Positions 17,208 through 25,151 of a stretch of 36,124 bases of DNA are shown in pieces. A program made the translations under genes and the position numbers. The notes under the pieces were generated by a model. The model did no database searches. It had not been told where the DNA came from and saw only the letters and a list, made by a program, of their open reading frames with translations. This stretch comes from Acidimicrobiales bacterium (GTDB taxonomy: Bacteria > Actinomycetota > Acidimicrobiia > Acidimicrobiales > Aldehydirespiratoraceae): NCBI GenBank assembly GCA_029263195.1, contig JAJCXX010000025.1, forward strand, positions 95,540 to 131,663, written 5' to 3'. Numbering within the stretch: position 1 is the stretch's first letter; each line of letters begins with the position of its first letter.

Positions 17208-17989
17208 TCGGAGCATTGGAGACCGCTCTGCGGAACCGGCGCGACAGCGGCCGGAAATGCCTGGTTCCCTACATCACGGGCGGTCTCGGCGATGATTGGA
17301 TCGAAATCGTGAGAGCCGCCGCGGCCGCCGGGGCCGATGCGATCGAGATCGGTATGCCGTTCTCCGACCCGGTGATGGACGGGCCCACAATTCAACTCGC
17401 CAACGACCAGGCGCTGGCCGCAGGGGCCACCCCACAATCGATCCTTGGCACCCTTCGTGGAGCCGATATCGGCGTGCCCACCGTGGTGATGACCTACGTC
17501 AACCTGGCGTTCCATGGCGGCTATCGACGTTTCGCGTCCAATCTCGCCGATGCCGGAGTGAGCGGCTGCATCCTCCCCGACATTCCGCTCGAGGAGATCG
17601 AGCCGTGGGCCGAGGCCGCCGACGAAGCCGGTGTCGAGACGGTGCTCTTGGCGGCGCCCACTGCCCCCGACGACCGACTGCCGCGTATCTGTCAGCGTTC
17701 GCGGGGCTTCGTCTACGGGGTTGGTCTGGTGGGAATCACCGGCGTGCGCGCCGATCTTGCCGACAGCGCCAAGGTGATAGCGGGCCGTCTCAAGTCGGTC
17801 ACCGACAAGCCTGTGCTCGTGGGGGTCGGTGTGGGCTCACCGAAACAGGCCGTCGAGGTGAGTGAGGTGTCCGACGGCGTGGTGATCGGGTCGGTCGTGG
17901 TGCAGCGAATGCTCGACGGCGGTGGACCGGAGGGGGTCGGCGACCTCGTTGCAGGATTCCGGAGTGCCCTCGACACCAGATTCTCCTAG
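17204..17989 (+). CDS. trpA: Tryptophan synthase alpha chain
   Basis: A 261-aa barrel enzyme that splits indole-3-glycerol phosphate and passes indole to TrpB. The catalytic pair is E48 ([10 protein letters not shown]) and D59 ([10 protein letters not shown]). Other motifs are [39 protein letters not shown] and the phosphate site VGVGVGSP...GVVIGSVVV. The segment TYVNLAF replaces the more usual TYYNP form, a conservative change. The GTG start overlaps the trpB stop by 4 nt. It ends the tryptophan region; no clear terminator follows. Confidence 0.96.
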   Translation: MIGALETALRNRRDSGRKCLVPYITGGLGDDWIEIVRAAAAAGADAIEIGMPFSDPVMDGPTIQLANDQALAAGATPQSILGTLRGADIGVPTVVMTYVNLAFHGGYRRFASNLADAGVSGCILPDIPLEEIEPWAEAADEAGVETVLLAAPTAPDDRLPRICQRSRGFVYGVGLVGITGVRADLADSAKVIAGRLKSVTDKPVLVGVGVGSPKQAVEVSEVSDGVVIGSVVVQRMLDGGGPEGVGDLVAGFRSALDTRFS

Positions 17990-18042
17990 CGACTATTTGC
18001 CCGTTCCGGAAGTAGGTCGAGCCGACTCGGGTTGTATTTCTG

Positions 18043-18240
18043 ATGTCGAATTTCCTCCTCGAGCTCGCCCTGCCGCGCACCGACGCCGGTGTCTACGTGC
18101 AGACCATCGTGATGGGGGTGTTCTGGGCTCTGCTACTGCTGGCCGTGGTGGTTCTGCGGGTCCGTCGCGAGTACCGCACCTTCGCCGTGGGGTTGGCCGT
18201 AATCAACTTCGCGTGGTTTGCAGCCCGAACCGTCCACTGA
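18043..18240 (+). CDS. Small membrane protein, unknown
   Basis: A 65-aa protein with two predicted transmembrane helices, about 22-41 (IVMGVFWALLLLAVVVL) and 48-62, joined by a basic loop (RVRREYRTF). No known family. It lies 53 nt after trpA and 62 nt before a flavoprotein reductase on the same strand. The ATG has a TTGTAT box 5 nt ahead. Gene status rests on the hydrophobic profile and position. Confidence 0.55.
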   Translation: MSNFLLELALPRTDAGVYVQTIVMGVFWALLLLAVVVLRVRREYRTFAVGLAVINFAWFAARTVH

Positions 18241-18246
18241 GACCGG

Positions 18247-18256
18247 GCATATATGC
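18247..18256. promoter_or_regulatory. GCATATATGC palindrome before the flavoprotein gene
   Basis: A perfect 10-bp palindrome in the short space between the small membrane protein and the reductase. Its AT-rich core stands out in GC-rich DNA and could be a -10 region or an operator. Evidence is composition only. Confidence 0.25.
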
Positions 18257-18302
18257 GACATCATCATGGAATGACGATGCTGCTCAGGAGGTTTCCGGCC
18301 CC

Positions 18303-19667
18303 GTGGACCACGATCTGATCATCATTGGCGGCGGAGCCGGCGGACTATCGGCGGCGCGAGCCGCTCGCTGGGTCGGGGCCGACGTGCTCCTCGTCAACGA
18401 CGGCCCTCTCGGAGGAGACTGCACCTTCACCGGTTGTGTGCCCTCGAAAGCGCTGTTGGCGTCGTCGCGCGATGGCCTTGACTTCACCTCGGCGATGGAG
18501 CGAGTGCGAACCGCTATCGGGCGAATTGCCGAGACCGAGACTGCCGACGTTCTTCGGGCCGAAGGGGTCGAGGTCATCGAAGGAAGAGCTTCGATGCTCA
18601 CTCACGACACGATCATCGTCGACTCGAAGAGAATCGCATCGCCGCGTGTGATCATCGCTACCGGCGGTCGGGCGTTCGTGCCGCCGATACCAGGCATCGA
18701 CACCGTCGATATTCTCACCAACGAATCGGTCTTCGACCTGACCGAGAAGCCACAATCGCTAGGGATCGTTGGTGGAGGAGCCATTGGCTGCGAAATGGCT
18801 CAGGCCTTTTCCCGGCTGGGTGTCCACGTAACCCTGTTCGAGCTCGCCGATGATCTGCTGCCTCGCGAAGAACCGGAGGCGGGGGCCGTGATCGAGTCGG
18901 TGCTTGCCGCCGGCGGTGTCACGGTGCGAACCGGTCAGAGCCTCGAGAAGGTCGCCGCTACCGACGACGGACTCGGGGTCAAGGTCACGACAGCGTCCGG
19001 CGAATCGTCCTTCGAGAAGCTATTGCTGGCGGTGGGGCGTGTTCCCAACTCGTCGGGTATGGGCTTGGAGGACCTCGGGGTGAAGTTCGACCAACGTGGT
19101 CATATCCAGGCCGACGATCGTCTCGCCACGGCGGTCCGCGGCATCTACGCGGTCGGAGATGTCACAGGAAAGCTCCCGTTCACCCATGCGGCCGATGAGA
19201 TGGGCCGACTTGCCACCGGAAACGCGCTCAAGAAGGGACCAAGAGGCCGCTTCCGAACCTCGTGGATTCCGTGGGCGACCTTCACCGACCCAGAGGTGGC
19301 GCGTATCGGAATGACCGAGGCCGAGGCCGCCGATCATGGTGGCCTTGTCGGTGAGATACCGATATCGGAGCTCGACAGATCGGTCACCGATGGCTACACC
19401 GACGGCTTCATCAAACTGATCTTCGGCCCTCGAAAAGTCCTCCGCCGCACGGGAGGTGGCCAGGTGCTCGGAGCGACCATCGTGGCTCCGAGAGCCGGAG
19501 AGATGATTCACGAGATCGCCATCGCTATGCGCACCAAGGCTTTCGCCGGCCGGCTGGCCCAGACCGTCCACGCCTACCCAACATGGTCCTACGGAATCCA
19601 GAAGGCGGCCGGACAGTTCTTCGGTGAGGTCGAGGGACGCAGCGCCCGCCCGGCGAGGAAGATTTGA
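18303..19667 (+). CDS. MerA/Lpd-like FAD-dependent pyridine nucleotide-disulfide oxidoreductase
   Basis: A 454-aa class I flavoprotein disulfide reductase. It has the FAD motif IIIGGGAGG (7-14), the redox-active C40-TFTG-C45, a second Rossmann motif GIVGGGAIGCE for NAD(P), IYAVGDVTG and a dimerisation domain. Dihydrolipoamide dehydrogenase ends with HxHPTxxE, whose His-Glu pair is catalytic; here it reads HAYPTWSYG, with Tyr for His and Tyr for Glu. The protein therefore resembles the mercuric-reductase-like branch, not Lpd; it has no N-terminal metal-binding domain or C-terminal Cys pair. Substrate unknown. GTG start, AGGAGG about 10 nt ahead. The next gene follows by 2 nt. Confidence 0.86.
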   Translation: MDHDLIIIGGGAGGLSAARAARWVGADVLLVNDGPLGGDCTFTGCVPSKALLASSRDGLDFTSAMERVRTAIGRIAETETADVLRAEGVEVIEGRASMLTHDTIIVDSKRIASPRVIIATGGRAFVPPIPGIDTVDILTNESVFDLTEKPQSLGIVGGGAIGCEMAQAFSRLGVHVTLFELADDLLPREEPEAGAVIESVLAAGGVTVRTGQSLEKVAATDDGLGVKVTTASGESSFEKLLLAVGRVPNSSGMGLEDLGVKFDQRGHIQADDRLATAVRGIYAVGDVTGKLPFTHAADEMGRLATGNALKKGPRGRFRTSWIPWATFTDPEVARIGMTEAEAADHGGLVGEIPISELDRSVTDGYTDGFIKLIFGPRKVLRRTGGGQVLGATIVAPRAGEMIHEIAIAMRTKAFAGRLAQTVHAYPTWSYGIQKAAGQFFGEVEGRSARPARKI

Positions 19668-19669
19668 GG

Positions 19670-20059
19670 ATGCGTCGCTACGTCGGCTTGTTGTGGGCTG
19701 TTGTCGCTGCGGTGGCCTGGGGGGTTCTCGCCCACCGCACTCCCACCTCGACTTTCCATTTCGCCCCGTTGGTGGTGGCCGGTGTCTGGGTGATCTACGA
19801 CGGCTATTCCGAAGCCGGAGTAACCCAGAGGCAAGCAGTGAACGAGGCGGTTGCCGGATTCGTGGTGGCGCTGGTTGCCACTGTCACGTTGGAGTTGCTC
19901 GACGATTTGTCGGGACCGGTGTTCTGGCAGAGCGGGCCTGATGCACCAGTGGTCCTCGAGCACCTTTTGTTTGCGGCAGGGGGAGCGATCGTTGGGGTCG
20001 CGTTGGCTCTACGTCGTGCCTCGCGGGCTCCTGTCCTACAGAACCTCGACCGCAAATAG
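19670..20059 (+). CDS. Four-helix membrane protein, unknown
   Basis: A 129-aa protein with about four transmembrane helices (near 5-21, 30-43, 60-80 and 97-115) and a basic C-terminus (LRRASRAPVLQNLDRK). No family recognised. It begins 2 nt after the reductase stop, so it is co-translated with it and may give it a membrane partner; that is inference from position only. Confidence 0.7.
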   Translation: MRRYVGLLWAVVAAVAWGVLAHRTPTSTFHFAPLVVAGVWVIYDGYSEAGVTQRQAVNEAVAGFVVALVATVTLELLDDLSGPVFWQSGPDAPVVLEHLLFAAGGAIVGVALALRRASRAPVLQNLDRK

Positions 20060-20126
20060 CCACATTGCCGACATTCGTGGGATGCCCGCCATTGGCGGTG
20101 TGTTTCGAATCTCACAATCAAACGAA

Positions 20127-20142
20127 CGACACAGTCGTGTCG
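20127..20142. promoter_or_regulatory. Inverted repeat just before the Shine-Dalgarno of the second reductase
   Basis: CGACAC-AGTC-GTGTCG, perfect 6-bp arms with a 4-nt loop, ends at the base before GGGAGG of the ribosome-binding site. It could be an operator or an RNA hairpin that affects access to the site. Confidence 0.35.
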
Positions 20143-20155
20143 CGGGAGGAAGACA

Positions 20156-21526
20156 ATGACCGAGCAGCTGGAGATCGAACACGTCGACTATGTCGTGATC
20201 GGATTGGGAGTGGCCGGCGAGAGCATCGCCGGACCCCTTGCCGAATCCGGAGCACGTGTGGTCGGGGTCGAGGCTGGCTTGGTCGGCGGTGAGTGCCCCT
20301 ACTGGGGTTGCATTCCCTCCAAGATGATGATTCGAGCCGCCAACACCATCGCCGAGGCCCGACGGGTCGACGGCCTGGCCGGCACCGCTTCGGTCACCCC
20401 CGATTGGGCGCCAGTTGCCGCGCGAATCCGCGAGCAGGCCACCGACGACTGGAACGATCAGGTAGCCGTTGATCGATTCGAGGGCAAGGGCGGGATCTTC
20501 GTACGAGGACGCGCTCACTTCGACGGCCCCGATCGGGTCGTCGTCGGTGATCGACTGTTCCAGGCCAAGCTGGGCGTGGTGATCGCCACCGGCACCGCTC
20601 CCGCCGTGCCGCCTATACCGGGCCTCGATCAGGTCGACTTCTGGACCAACCACGAAATCATCGAGGCCAAGGAACTTCCCGATTCGATCATCGTGCTCGG
20701 TGCCGGCGCCATTGGTTCCGAACTCTCACAGGTGATGGCACGATTCGGCACCACCGTCACCGTCGTGGAGGCCCAGGACCAGCTCCTTCCGCTCGAAGAA
20801 CCCGAGTCCGGGGCATTGTTGCGTTCCACCTTCGACGCCGAAGGAATCGCCGTTCACACCGGCGTGGCGGCCTCATCTGTCCGGTCCGAGGACGGCGATG
20901 TCGTCGTCGAATTGACGGACGGCACCGAGTTGAGGGCCGAGCGTCTTCTGGTGGCAACAGGAAGGCGGACCGACCTGGCGGGCCTCCGCGTCGACACGAT
21001 CGGAGTCGAACCGGCACAGCGATTCGTTCCGGTCGATGAGCACATGCGCGTCACCGACCGGGTGTGGGCGGTCGGCGACATCACCGGCAAGGCTTTGTTC
21101 ACCCATGTGGGTATGTACCAAGCCGCCATCGCTCTGACCGACATCACCACCGGCGACGCGCCGGCCGCCGACTACAGCGCCATTCCCCGTGTCACGTTCA
21201 CCGACCCCGAGGTCGGGTCCGTGGGCCTGTCTGAGAGAGACGCCCGCGACTCCGGCATCAACGTCTCGACCGCCATGGTCGAGGTTCCCGGTACCGCTCG
21301 TGGATGGCTCCACGCCAGCGGCAACGAGGGCGTGATCAAGCTTGTGGCCGACGCCGACCGGGGAGTATTGGTCGGTGCCACCTCGGCCGGGCCCCACGGT
21401 GGCGAGGTCTTGTCGATTCTGACTCTCGCCGTGCACGAGTCGACACCGATCAGCAATCTCAAGTCGATGATCTACGCCTACCCGACCTTCCACAAGGGCA
21501 TAGAGGATGCCCTGAGGCAGCTCTGA
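20156..21526 (+). CDS. MerA/Lpd-like FAD-dependent pyridine nucleotide-disulfide oxidoreductase, second
   Basis: A 456-aa flavoprotein of the same superfamily as the one upstream but only distantly similar to it, so not a recent tandem copy. FAD motif VIGLGVAGES (14-23), redox-active C47-PYWG-C52, second nucleotide motif VLGAGAIGSE, VWAVGDITG. The C-terminal motif is YAYPTFHKGIED, again without the His-Glu pair of dihydrolipoamide dehydrogenase. Dithiol or quinone substrates are possible; I cannot choose. ATG with GGGAGGAAG at about 5 nt. It converges on the small gene at 21533. Confidence 0.87.
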   Translation: MTEQLEIEHVDYVVIGLGVAGESIAGPLAESGARVVGVEAGLVGGECPYWGCIPSKMMIRAANTIAEARRVDGLAGTASVTPDWAPVAARIREQATDDWNDQVAVDRFEGKGGIFVRGRAHFDGPDRVVVGDRLFQAKLGVVIATGTAPAVPPIPGLDQVDFWTNHEIIEAKELPDSIIVLGAGAIGSELSQVMARFGTTVTVVEAQDQLLPLEEPESGALLRSTFDAEGIAVHTGVAASSVRSEDGDVVVELTDGTELRAERLLVATGRRTDLAGLRVDTIGVEPAQRFVPVDEHMRVTDRVWAVGDITGKALFTHVGMYQAAIALTDITTGDAPAADYSAIPRVTFTDPEVGSVGLSERDARDSGINVSTAMVEVPGTARGWLHASGNEGVIKLVADADRGVLVGATSAGPHGGEVLSILTLAVHESTPISNLKSMIYAYPTFHKGIEDALRQL

Positions 21527-21532
21527 GGGTAT

Positions 21533-21781
21533 TCAGTCCGGCAGTGGCAAGTGGCTGTTGGTTCGCAGTAGCAGAAGAGTCTGCAGCCACACAAGGTCGT
21601 ATCCCGTTGCGGTGAAGCTGTTGCGATCTTCGGTGTCGTGGACCACCAATGTTTGGTCAGGAAGGGACTCGACTCGTTCGACTTCGATCCAGCCGGTTCG
21701 TTCGGGTCCGCGACGATTGACTATGTCACCGGGCTGAAGATCCGCGGCACGGACCTGAACGATCGTCACGTGACTTCGCAC
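21533..21781 (-). CDS. Small hypothetical protein
   Basis: An 82-aa protein, apparently a compact beta barrel: VQVRAADLQPGDIVNRR, then WIEVERVESL, TLVVHDTEDRNSFT and YDLVWLQTLLLL. I do not know the family; the opening resembles small barrel proteins with the LxPGD turn. The GTG start has GGAG 5 nt ahead. The frame stays open upstream, but that part lies in the divergent promoter region and reads as non-coding. It is tail to tail with the reductase gene, 6 nt apart. Confidence 0.55.
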   Translation of the reverse strand: MRSHVTIVQVRAADLQPGDIVNRRGPERTGWIEVERVESLPDQTLVVHDTEDRNSFTATGYDLVWLQTLLLLRTNSHLPLPD

Positions 21782-21809
21782 TAGGGCTCCTGGATGTCTG
21801 AACCCATCC

Positions 21810-21848
21810 ATCGGCATGCGGCACACAAAGTTGTGCACAAATGCCGAT
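21810..21848. promoter_or_regulatory. Nested inverted repeat in a divergent promoter region
   Basis: Outer arms ATCGGCAT and ATGCCGAT (8 bp, perfect) enclose inner arms GCACA and TGTGC (5 bp, perfect) around a 6-nt loop, with a 3x4 interior bulge. It sits between two diverging genes, the 82-aa protein and a crotonase. This suits a regulator-binding site better than a terminator, and no T tract follows. Confidence 0.4.
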
Positions 21849-21917
21849 CGGTGGACTGGCACGCGGCCGAGTCGGGTCGTACCGTCGCGAACCGAACGCC
21901 TCGACATTGGAGTGCCG

Positions 21918-22718
21918 ATGCCCGATCTGCTGATTGAACACGACGGTGCGGTCATGATCGCGACCATGAATCGTCCCGAGCGCAAGAACGCCATGACGTT
22001 GCAGATGTTCGGGAGGCTGCGAGACGCATGGAGGAAGGCCAGCGACGACGACTCCATCCGCTGCATTGTCCTCCGCGGAGCCGGGACCGACTTCTGCTCC
22101 GGAATGGATCTACGCGGACTCGCCGGCGATCAGGCCGAGACCGACGACTGGGATGTCGCCGGTGCCATGGCTGACGAGGGGACCGACTTCATCTGGCAAG
22201 GCCTGCTCAAGACATGGAGACCCACCAAGCCGATCGTCGCCGCGGTGGAAGGCGTGGCCATCGCGGGAGGCACCGAGATTCTTCAAGGCACTGATATCCG
22301 AATCGCGGCCGAGTCCGCGAGATTCGGAGTATCGGAGGTGAAGTGGTCGCTCTATCCGATGGGAGGTTCCGCCGTGCGGTTGGCACGTCAGATCGGGTAC
22401 GCGGAGGCTGCCGACATTCTTCTCACTGGCAAGCACATCAGTGCCGCTGAGGCCAAAGCCATCGGGCTGGTGAGCCGAATTGTGCCCGACGGAAAGGCAT
22501 TCGAGCAGGCCATGGAGGTGGCCCGCACGATCTCGGCCAACGGTCCGCTGGCGGTCGAGGCGGTACTACGTACGCTCCACGAGACATCGGGCATGACCGA
22601 GGCGGAGGCGTTCGCTCACGAAGATCAGTACGCCGGTGTGGTGATGGGCAGCGAGGACGCCAAGGAAGGACCCAGGGCGTTCAGCGAGAAACGATCCCCC
22701 GAATTCAAGCGGCGGTGA
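21918..22718 (+). CDS. Enoyl-CoA hydratase/isomerase (crotonase) family protein
   Basis: A 266-aa crotonase-fold acyl-CoA enzyme. It has the NRPERKNAMTLQM start, the oxyanion-hole segments FCSGMDLRGLAG and VAIAGGTEIL, and the region SEVKWSLYPMGGS that carries an acidic residue where many hydratases have a catalytic Glu. Crotonases hydrate, isomerise or cleave CoA thioesters; the exact reaction cannot be told. ATG chosen, with GGAG about 5 nt ahead. Its 3' end overlaps the SDR gene by 14 bp, tail to tail. Neighbours suggest breakdown of an acyl chain or ring. Confidence 0.9.
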   Translation: MPDLLIEHDGAVMIATMNRPERKNAMTLQMFGRLRDAWRKASDDDSIRCIVLRGAGTDFCSGMDLRGLAGDQAETDDWDVAGAMADEGTDFIWQGLLKTWRPTKPIVAAVEGVAIAGGTEILQGTDIRIAAESARFGVSEVKWSLYPMGGSAVRLARQIGYAEAADILLTGKHISAAEAKAIGLVSRIVPDGKAFEQAMEVARTISANGPLAVEAVLRTLHETSGMTEAEAFAHEDQYAGVVMGSEDAKEGPRAFSEKRSPEFKRR

Positions 22719-23457
22719 GTCCGCTGTCGGCGCTGAGAATGCTGCCGTGAATGTTGCCGGCCTCGTCGCTGGCCACGAATGCAAACAATGCCGCGATCTG
22801 CTCGGGGGGCGCCGGAGGCCGGTAGCCCACGCAGTTCTGCATGAGAGAAAAGTCGGCGTCCTCGACCATCTCGAAGTTGGCGACCAGTGAGGTGTCGGTT
22901 CCGCCTGGGGCGATGGCATTGACCCGAATTGGATCCCTCACGTATTCGATGGCCAGCGCCCTGGTCATGTTGACGATTGCCCCCTTGGTGGAGCAATAGG
23001 GAACGCAATAGGCCATGCCCATCAGACCGGCGTTTGATGCAATGTTGACGATGTTGCCGTGAGATTCGAGGATGTGGGGAATTGCGGCCTGGGTCAGGAA
23101 GAACACTCCCTTGACGTTGATGTCGCTCATGCGGTCCCAGTCGTCCTCGGTGACGTCGACGACGTGGCGCTGCCAAGCAATTCCGGCGATGTTGCCCAGT
23201 ATGTCGATACTGCCCATCTCGGAGACACAGTCGTCGACCGCGTCTCGACACTCCTGCACCGACCGGACATCGGTGACGCGTGTCGAGATGACGCCGCTTT
23301 CGCTTTCGATGGCTGTCGTCACGTCGGCGAGACCTTCGGCGTCGATGTCGAGGCCGAAGACGGATGCACCCTCCGATGACAGCCTCAGTGCGGTGGCCCT
23401 ACCGATTCCTGAGGCCACACCGGTGAGGAGCGCCACCTTTCCGTCGAATCTTCCCAT
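22705..23457 (-). CDS. Short-chain dehydrogenase/reductase
   Basis: A 250-aa classical SDR. Coenzyme loop TGVASGIGRAT, the structural NIAG motif (ILGNIAGIAW), and the catalytic set Ser (NIASNAG) with the YCSTK Tyr and Lys 13 and 17 residues on. The Asp of LDIDAEG after beta-2 suggests NAD(H). It oxidises or reduces an alcohol/ketone group; substrate unknown, but its place among acyl-CoA enzymes fits a 3-hydroxyacyl or cyclic alcohol. ATG chosen over the GTG directly before it. A TACGAT box on the minus strand (23501-23506) may be its promoter. Confidence 0.92.
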   Translation of the reverse strand: MGRFDGKVALLTGVASGIGRATALRLSSEGASVFGLDIDAEGLADVTTAIESESGVISTRVTDVRSVQECRDAVDDCVSEMGSIDILGNIAGIAWQRHVVDVTEDDWDRMSDINVKGVFFLTQAAIPHILESHGNIVNIASNAGLMGMAYCVPYCSTKGAIVNMTRALAIEYVRDPIRVNAIAPGGTDTSLVANFEMVEDADFSLMQNCVGYRPPAPPEQIAALFAFVASDEAGNIHGSILSADSGLTAA

Positions 23458-23570
23458 CACGCACCCTCTTCATCGTGGCGTCGGCCTGGCTGTCGGGCTG
23501 ATCGTAGTTCCACGTCGGGTCCACAGCTAAAGCCCCGGCCTCGGATTCGATGACCCTTGGGGTCGGGACG

Positions 23571-23576
23571 TACGGT
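23571..23576 (+). promoter_or_regulatory. Leaderless-type -10 box for the thioesterase gene
   Basis: TACGGT lies 6 nt before the ATG, with no Shine-Dalgarno sequence between them. Confidence 0.5.
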
Positions 23577-23582
23577 TCGTGA

Positions 23583-24218
23583 ATGCCCGAGTCCCCCGAA
23601 ACCCTGGTCGAATCGATGCGCGACTTGATCGAGGTGATTCGCACATCAGATCTGACCGACACCGATCTCGGGTGGGCCACCGCCATGGTGACCGAGATCT
23701 CCGAGAAGCTTCGACCGCGTGTGGTCGACGGCATCCGAATGCAGCACACGCTCGTCCATGATGGTCACACCGCCGCAGATGGCTCATTGGAACCATCCGA
23801 GTTCTTTCAGTACAGCCCGGTGGCCGGCCGTCTCAATCCGGTCTCTCCGCCGGTGCGGATGTGGCGCGCCGCCGGTGAATTCGAGGGTGAGGTGCACGGT
23901 GACGCAGTATTTCGCTCGGCGTTCAACGGTCCACCTGGTGCGGTCCACGGCGGGGTGATCGCAGCGGTATTCGACGATCTCATGGGGGCGACGGCCGTCA
24001 TCAACGGCCTCGGCGCATTCACGGGGACACTCTCCGTCGTATACCGGTCGCTGACCCCGCTCGAGGAGAAGGTCGAGATGCGGGCGTGGGTTACCGGCTC
24101 CGAGCGAAGGAAGGTGTTCATCGAAGGTGAGCTGCGTCACGGCGACACGCTGTGTGCGTCGGCCACCGGGATCTTCATCCGCAGTGAGATGCTCGCGGGC
24201 GTGCCGATATCCGACTGA
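23583..24218 (+). CDS. PaaI-type hotdog thioesterase
   Basis: A 211-aa hotdog-fold acyl-CoA thioesterase, larger than the usual 140 residues because of a helical N-terminal part of about 90 residues. The fold's signature is GPPGAVHGGVIAAVFDDLMG, with HGG and the acidic residue of the long helix, then LSVVYRSLTPLEEKVEMRAW and the last strand ASATGIFI. It would release free acid from a CoA thioester in the cytoplasm. It runs in one direction with the F420-type oxidoreductase 26 nt downstream, which has its own -10 box. Confidence 0.87.
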   Translation: MPESPETLVESMRDLIEVIRTSDLTDTDLGWATAMVTEISEKLRPRVVDGIRMQHTLVHDGHTAADGSLEPSEFFQYSPVAGRLNPVSPPVRMWRAAGEFEGEVHGDAVFRSAFNGPPGAVHGGVIAAVFDDLMGATAVINGLGAFTGTLSVVYRSLTPLEEKVEMRAWVTGSERRKVFIEGELRHGDTLCASATGIFIRSEMLAGVPISD

Positions 24219-24232
24219 TAGAGCCACGCGAC

Positions 24233-24238
24233 TAACTT
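24233..24238 (+). promoter_or_regulatory. Leaderless-type -10 box for the LLM oxidoreductase gene
   Basis: TAACTT lies 6 nt before the ATG, inside the 26-nt gap after the thioesterase stop. Confidence 0.5.
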
Positions 24239-24244
24239 CAGCTC

Positions 24245-25147
24245 ATGCGCTTCAGTTTCTGGACCAACAACACCGACCCGTGGGATGACATACGGGCCGC
24301 CTGCGTGCACGCCGGATCGAGCGGATGGGACGGCCTCTGGATCGCCGATCACTTCATGCCTTTCAGCGGCGACGACGGAGGACCCACTCACGAGGCCTGG
24401 ACCATGCTCGGTGCCTTGGCCGACGCCGTACCTCGAGTGCGACTGGGGACCCTCGTGAGCGGTAACACGTATCGCTATCCGGCCGTGCTGGCGAAGATGG
24501 CGGCCACTCTCGACAACATCAGTGGCGGACGCGCGGTGCTCGGCCTAGGGGCCGGTTGGCAGGAGAACGAACACACCGCATACGGCATGGAGTTCTCCGA
24601 CGTGAAAGGTCGGCTCGATCGTCTGGAGGAGGCCGCCGAACTGATCGCCAGCCTGCTCCACAACGAGCGCAGCGACTTCGCCGGAAGCCACTACAGCCTC
24701 GCCGATGCACCACTGTCACCCCGGCCGGTGCAGGACCGGCTTCCGGTGATGATCGGTGGGGGAGGAGAGAAGCGCACCCTGCGGATCACCGCGAGATTCG
24801 CCGATGAGTGGAACGTGTGGGGCACCCCCGAGGTGCTCGCCCACAAGAACTCTGTGATCAATCGACACTGCGCAGAGGTTGGGCGCGACCCGGCCGACAT
24901 CCAGCGCTCGGCGGTAGCTCTCGTGTTCATCTCCAACGATGAGGCCGAGCTTGCGCCGCTCAGAGAACTCGACTTCGGTCGTCCGACCATCGTGGGCACA
25001 CCACGCGAGCTGATCGAGAAGATGGGGGAGTACGCCGAGGCCGGTGTCGATGAATTCATAGTGCCCGACTTCACGATGGGACGGCTCGAAAAGCGGATCG
25101 ACATCCTCGACTTGTTCATCAGCGAGGTGGTGCCGGCATGCCGGTAG
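24245..25147 (+). CDS. LLM-class (luciferase-like) F420-dependent oxidoreductase
   Basis: A 300-aa bacterial-luciferase-fold enzyme. Features are GWDGLWIADHF, the strand RVRLGTLVSGNTYRYPAVLAKMAATLD, SGGRAVLGLGAGW and RPVQDRLPVMIGGGGEKRTLR. These are typical of the actinobacterial F420 branch, though FMN use cannot be ruled out by eye. It would transfer hydride between F420 and an organic substrate. The crotonase gene follows by 4 nt, so the two form one operon and probably one pathway. Confidence 0.9.
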   Translation: MRFSFWTNNTDPWDDIRAACVHAGSSGWDGLWIADHFMPFSGDDGGPTHEAWTMLGALADAVPRVRLGTLVSGNTYRYPAVLAKMAATLDNISGGRAVLGLGAGWQENEHTAYGMEFSDVKGRLDRLEEAAELIASLLHNERSDFAGSHYSLADAPLSPRPVQDRLPVMIGGGGEKRTLRITARFADEWNVWGTPEVLAHKNSVINRHCAEVGRDPADIQRSAVALVFISNDEAELAPLRELDFGRPTIVGTPRELIEKMGEYAEAGVDEFIVPDFTMGRLEKRIDILDLFISEVVPACR

Positions 25148-25151
25148 AGCC

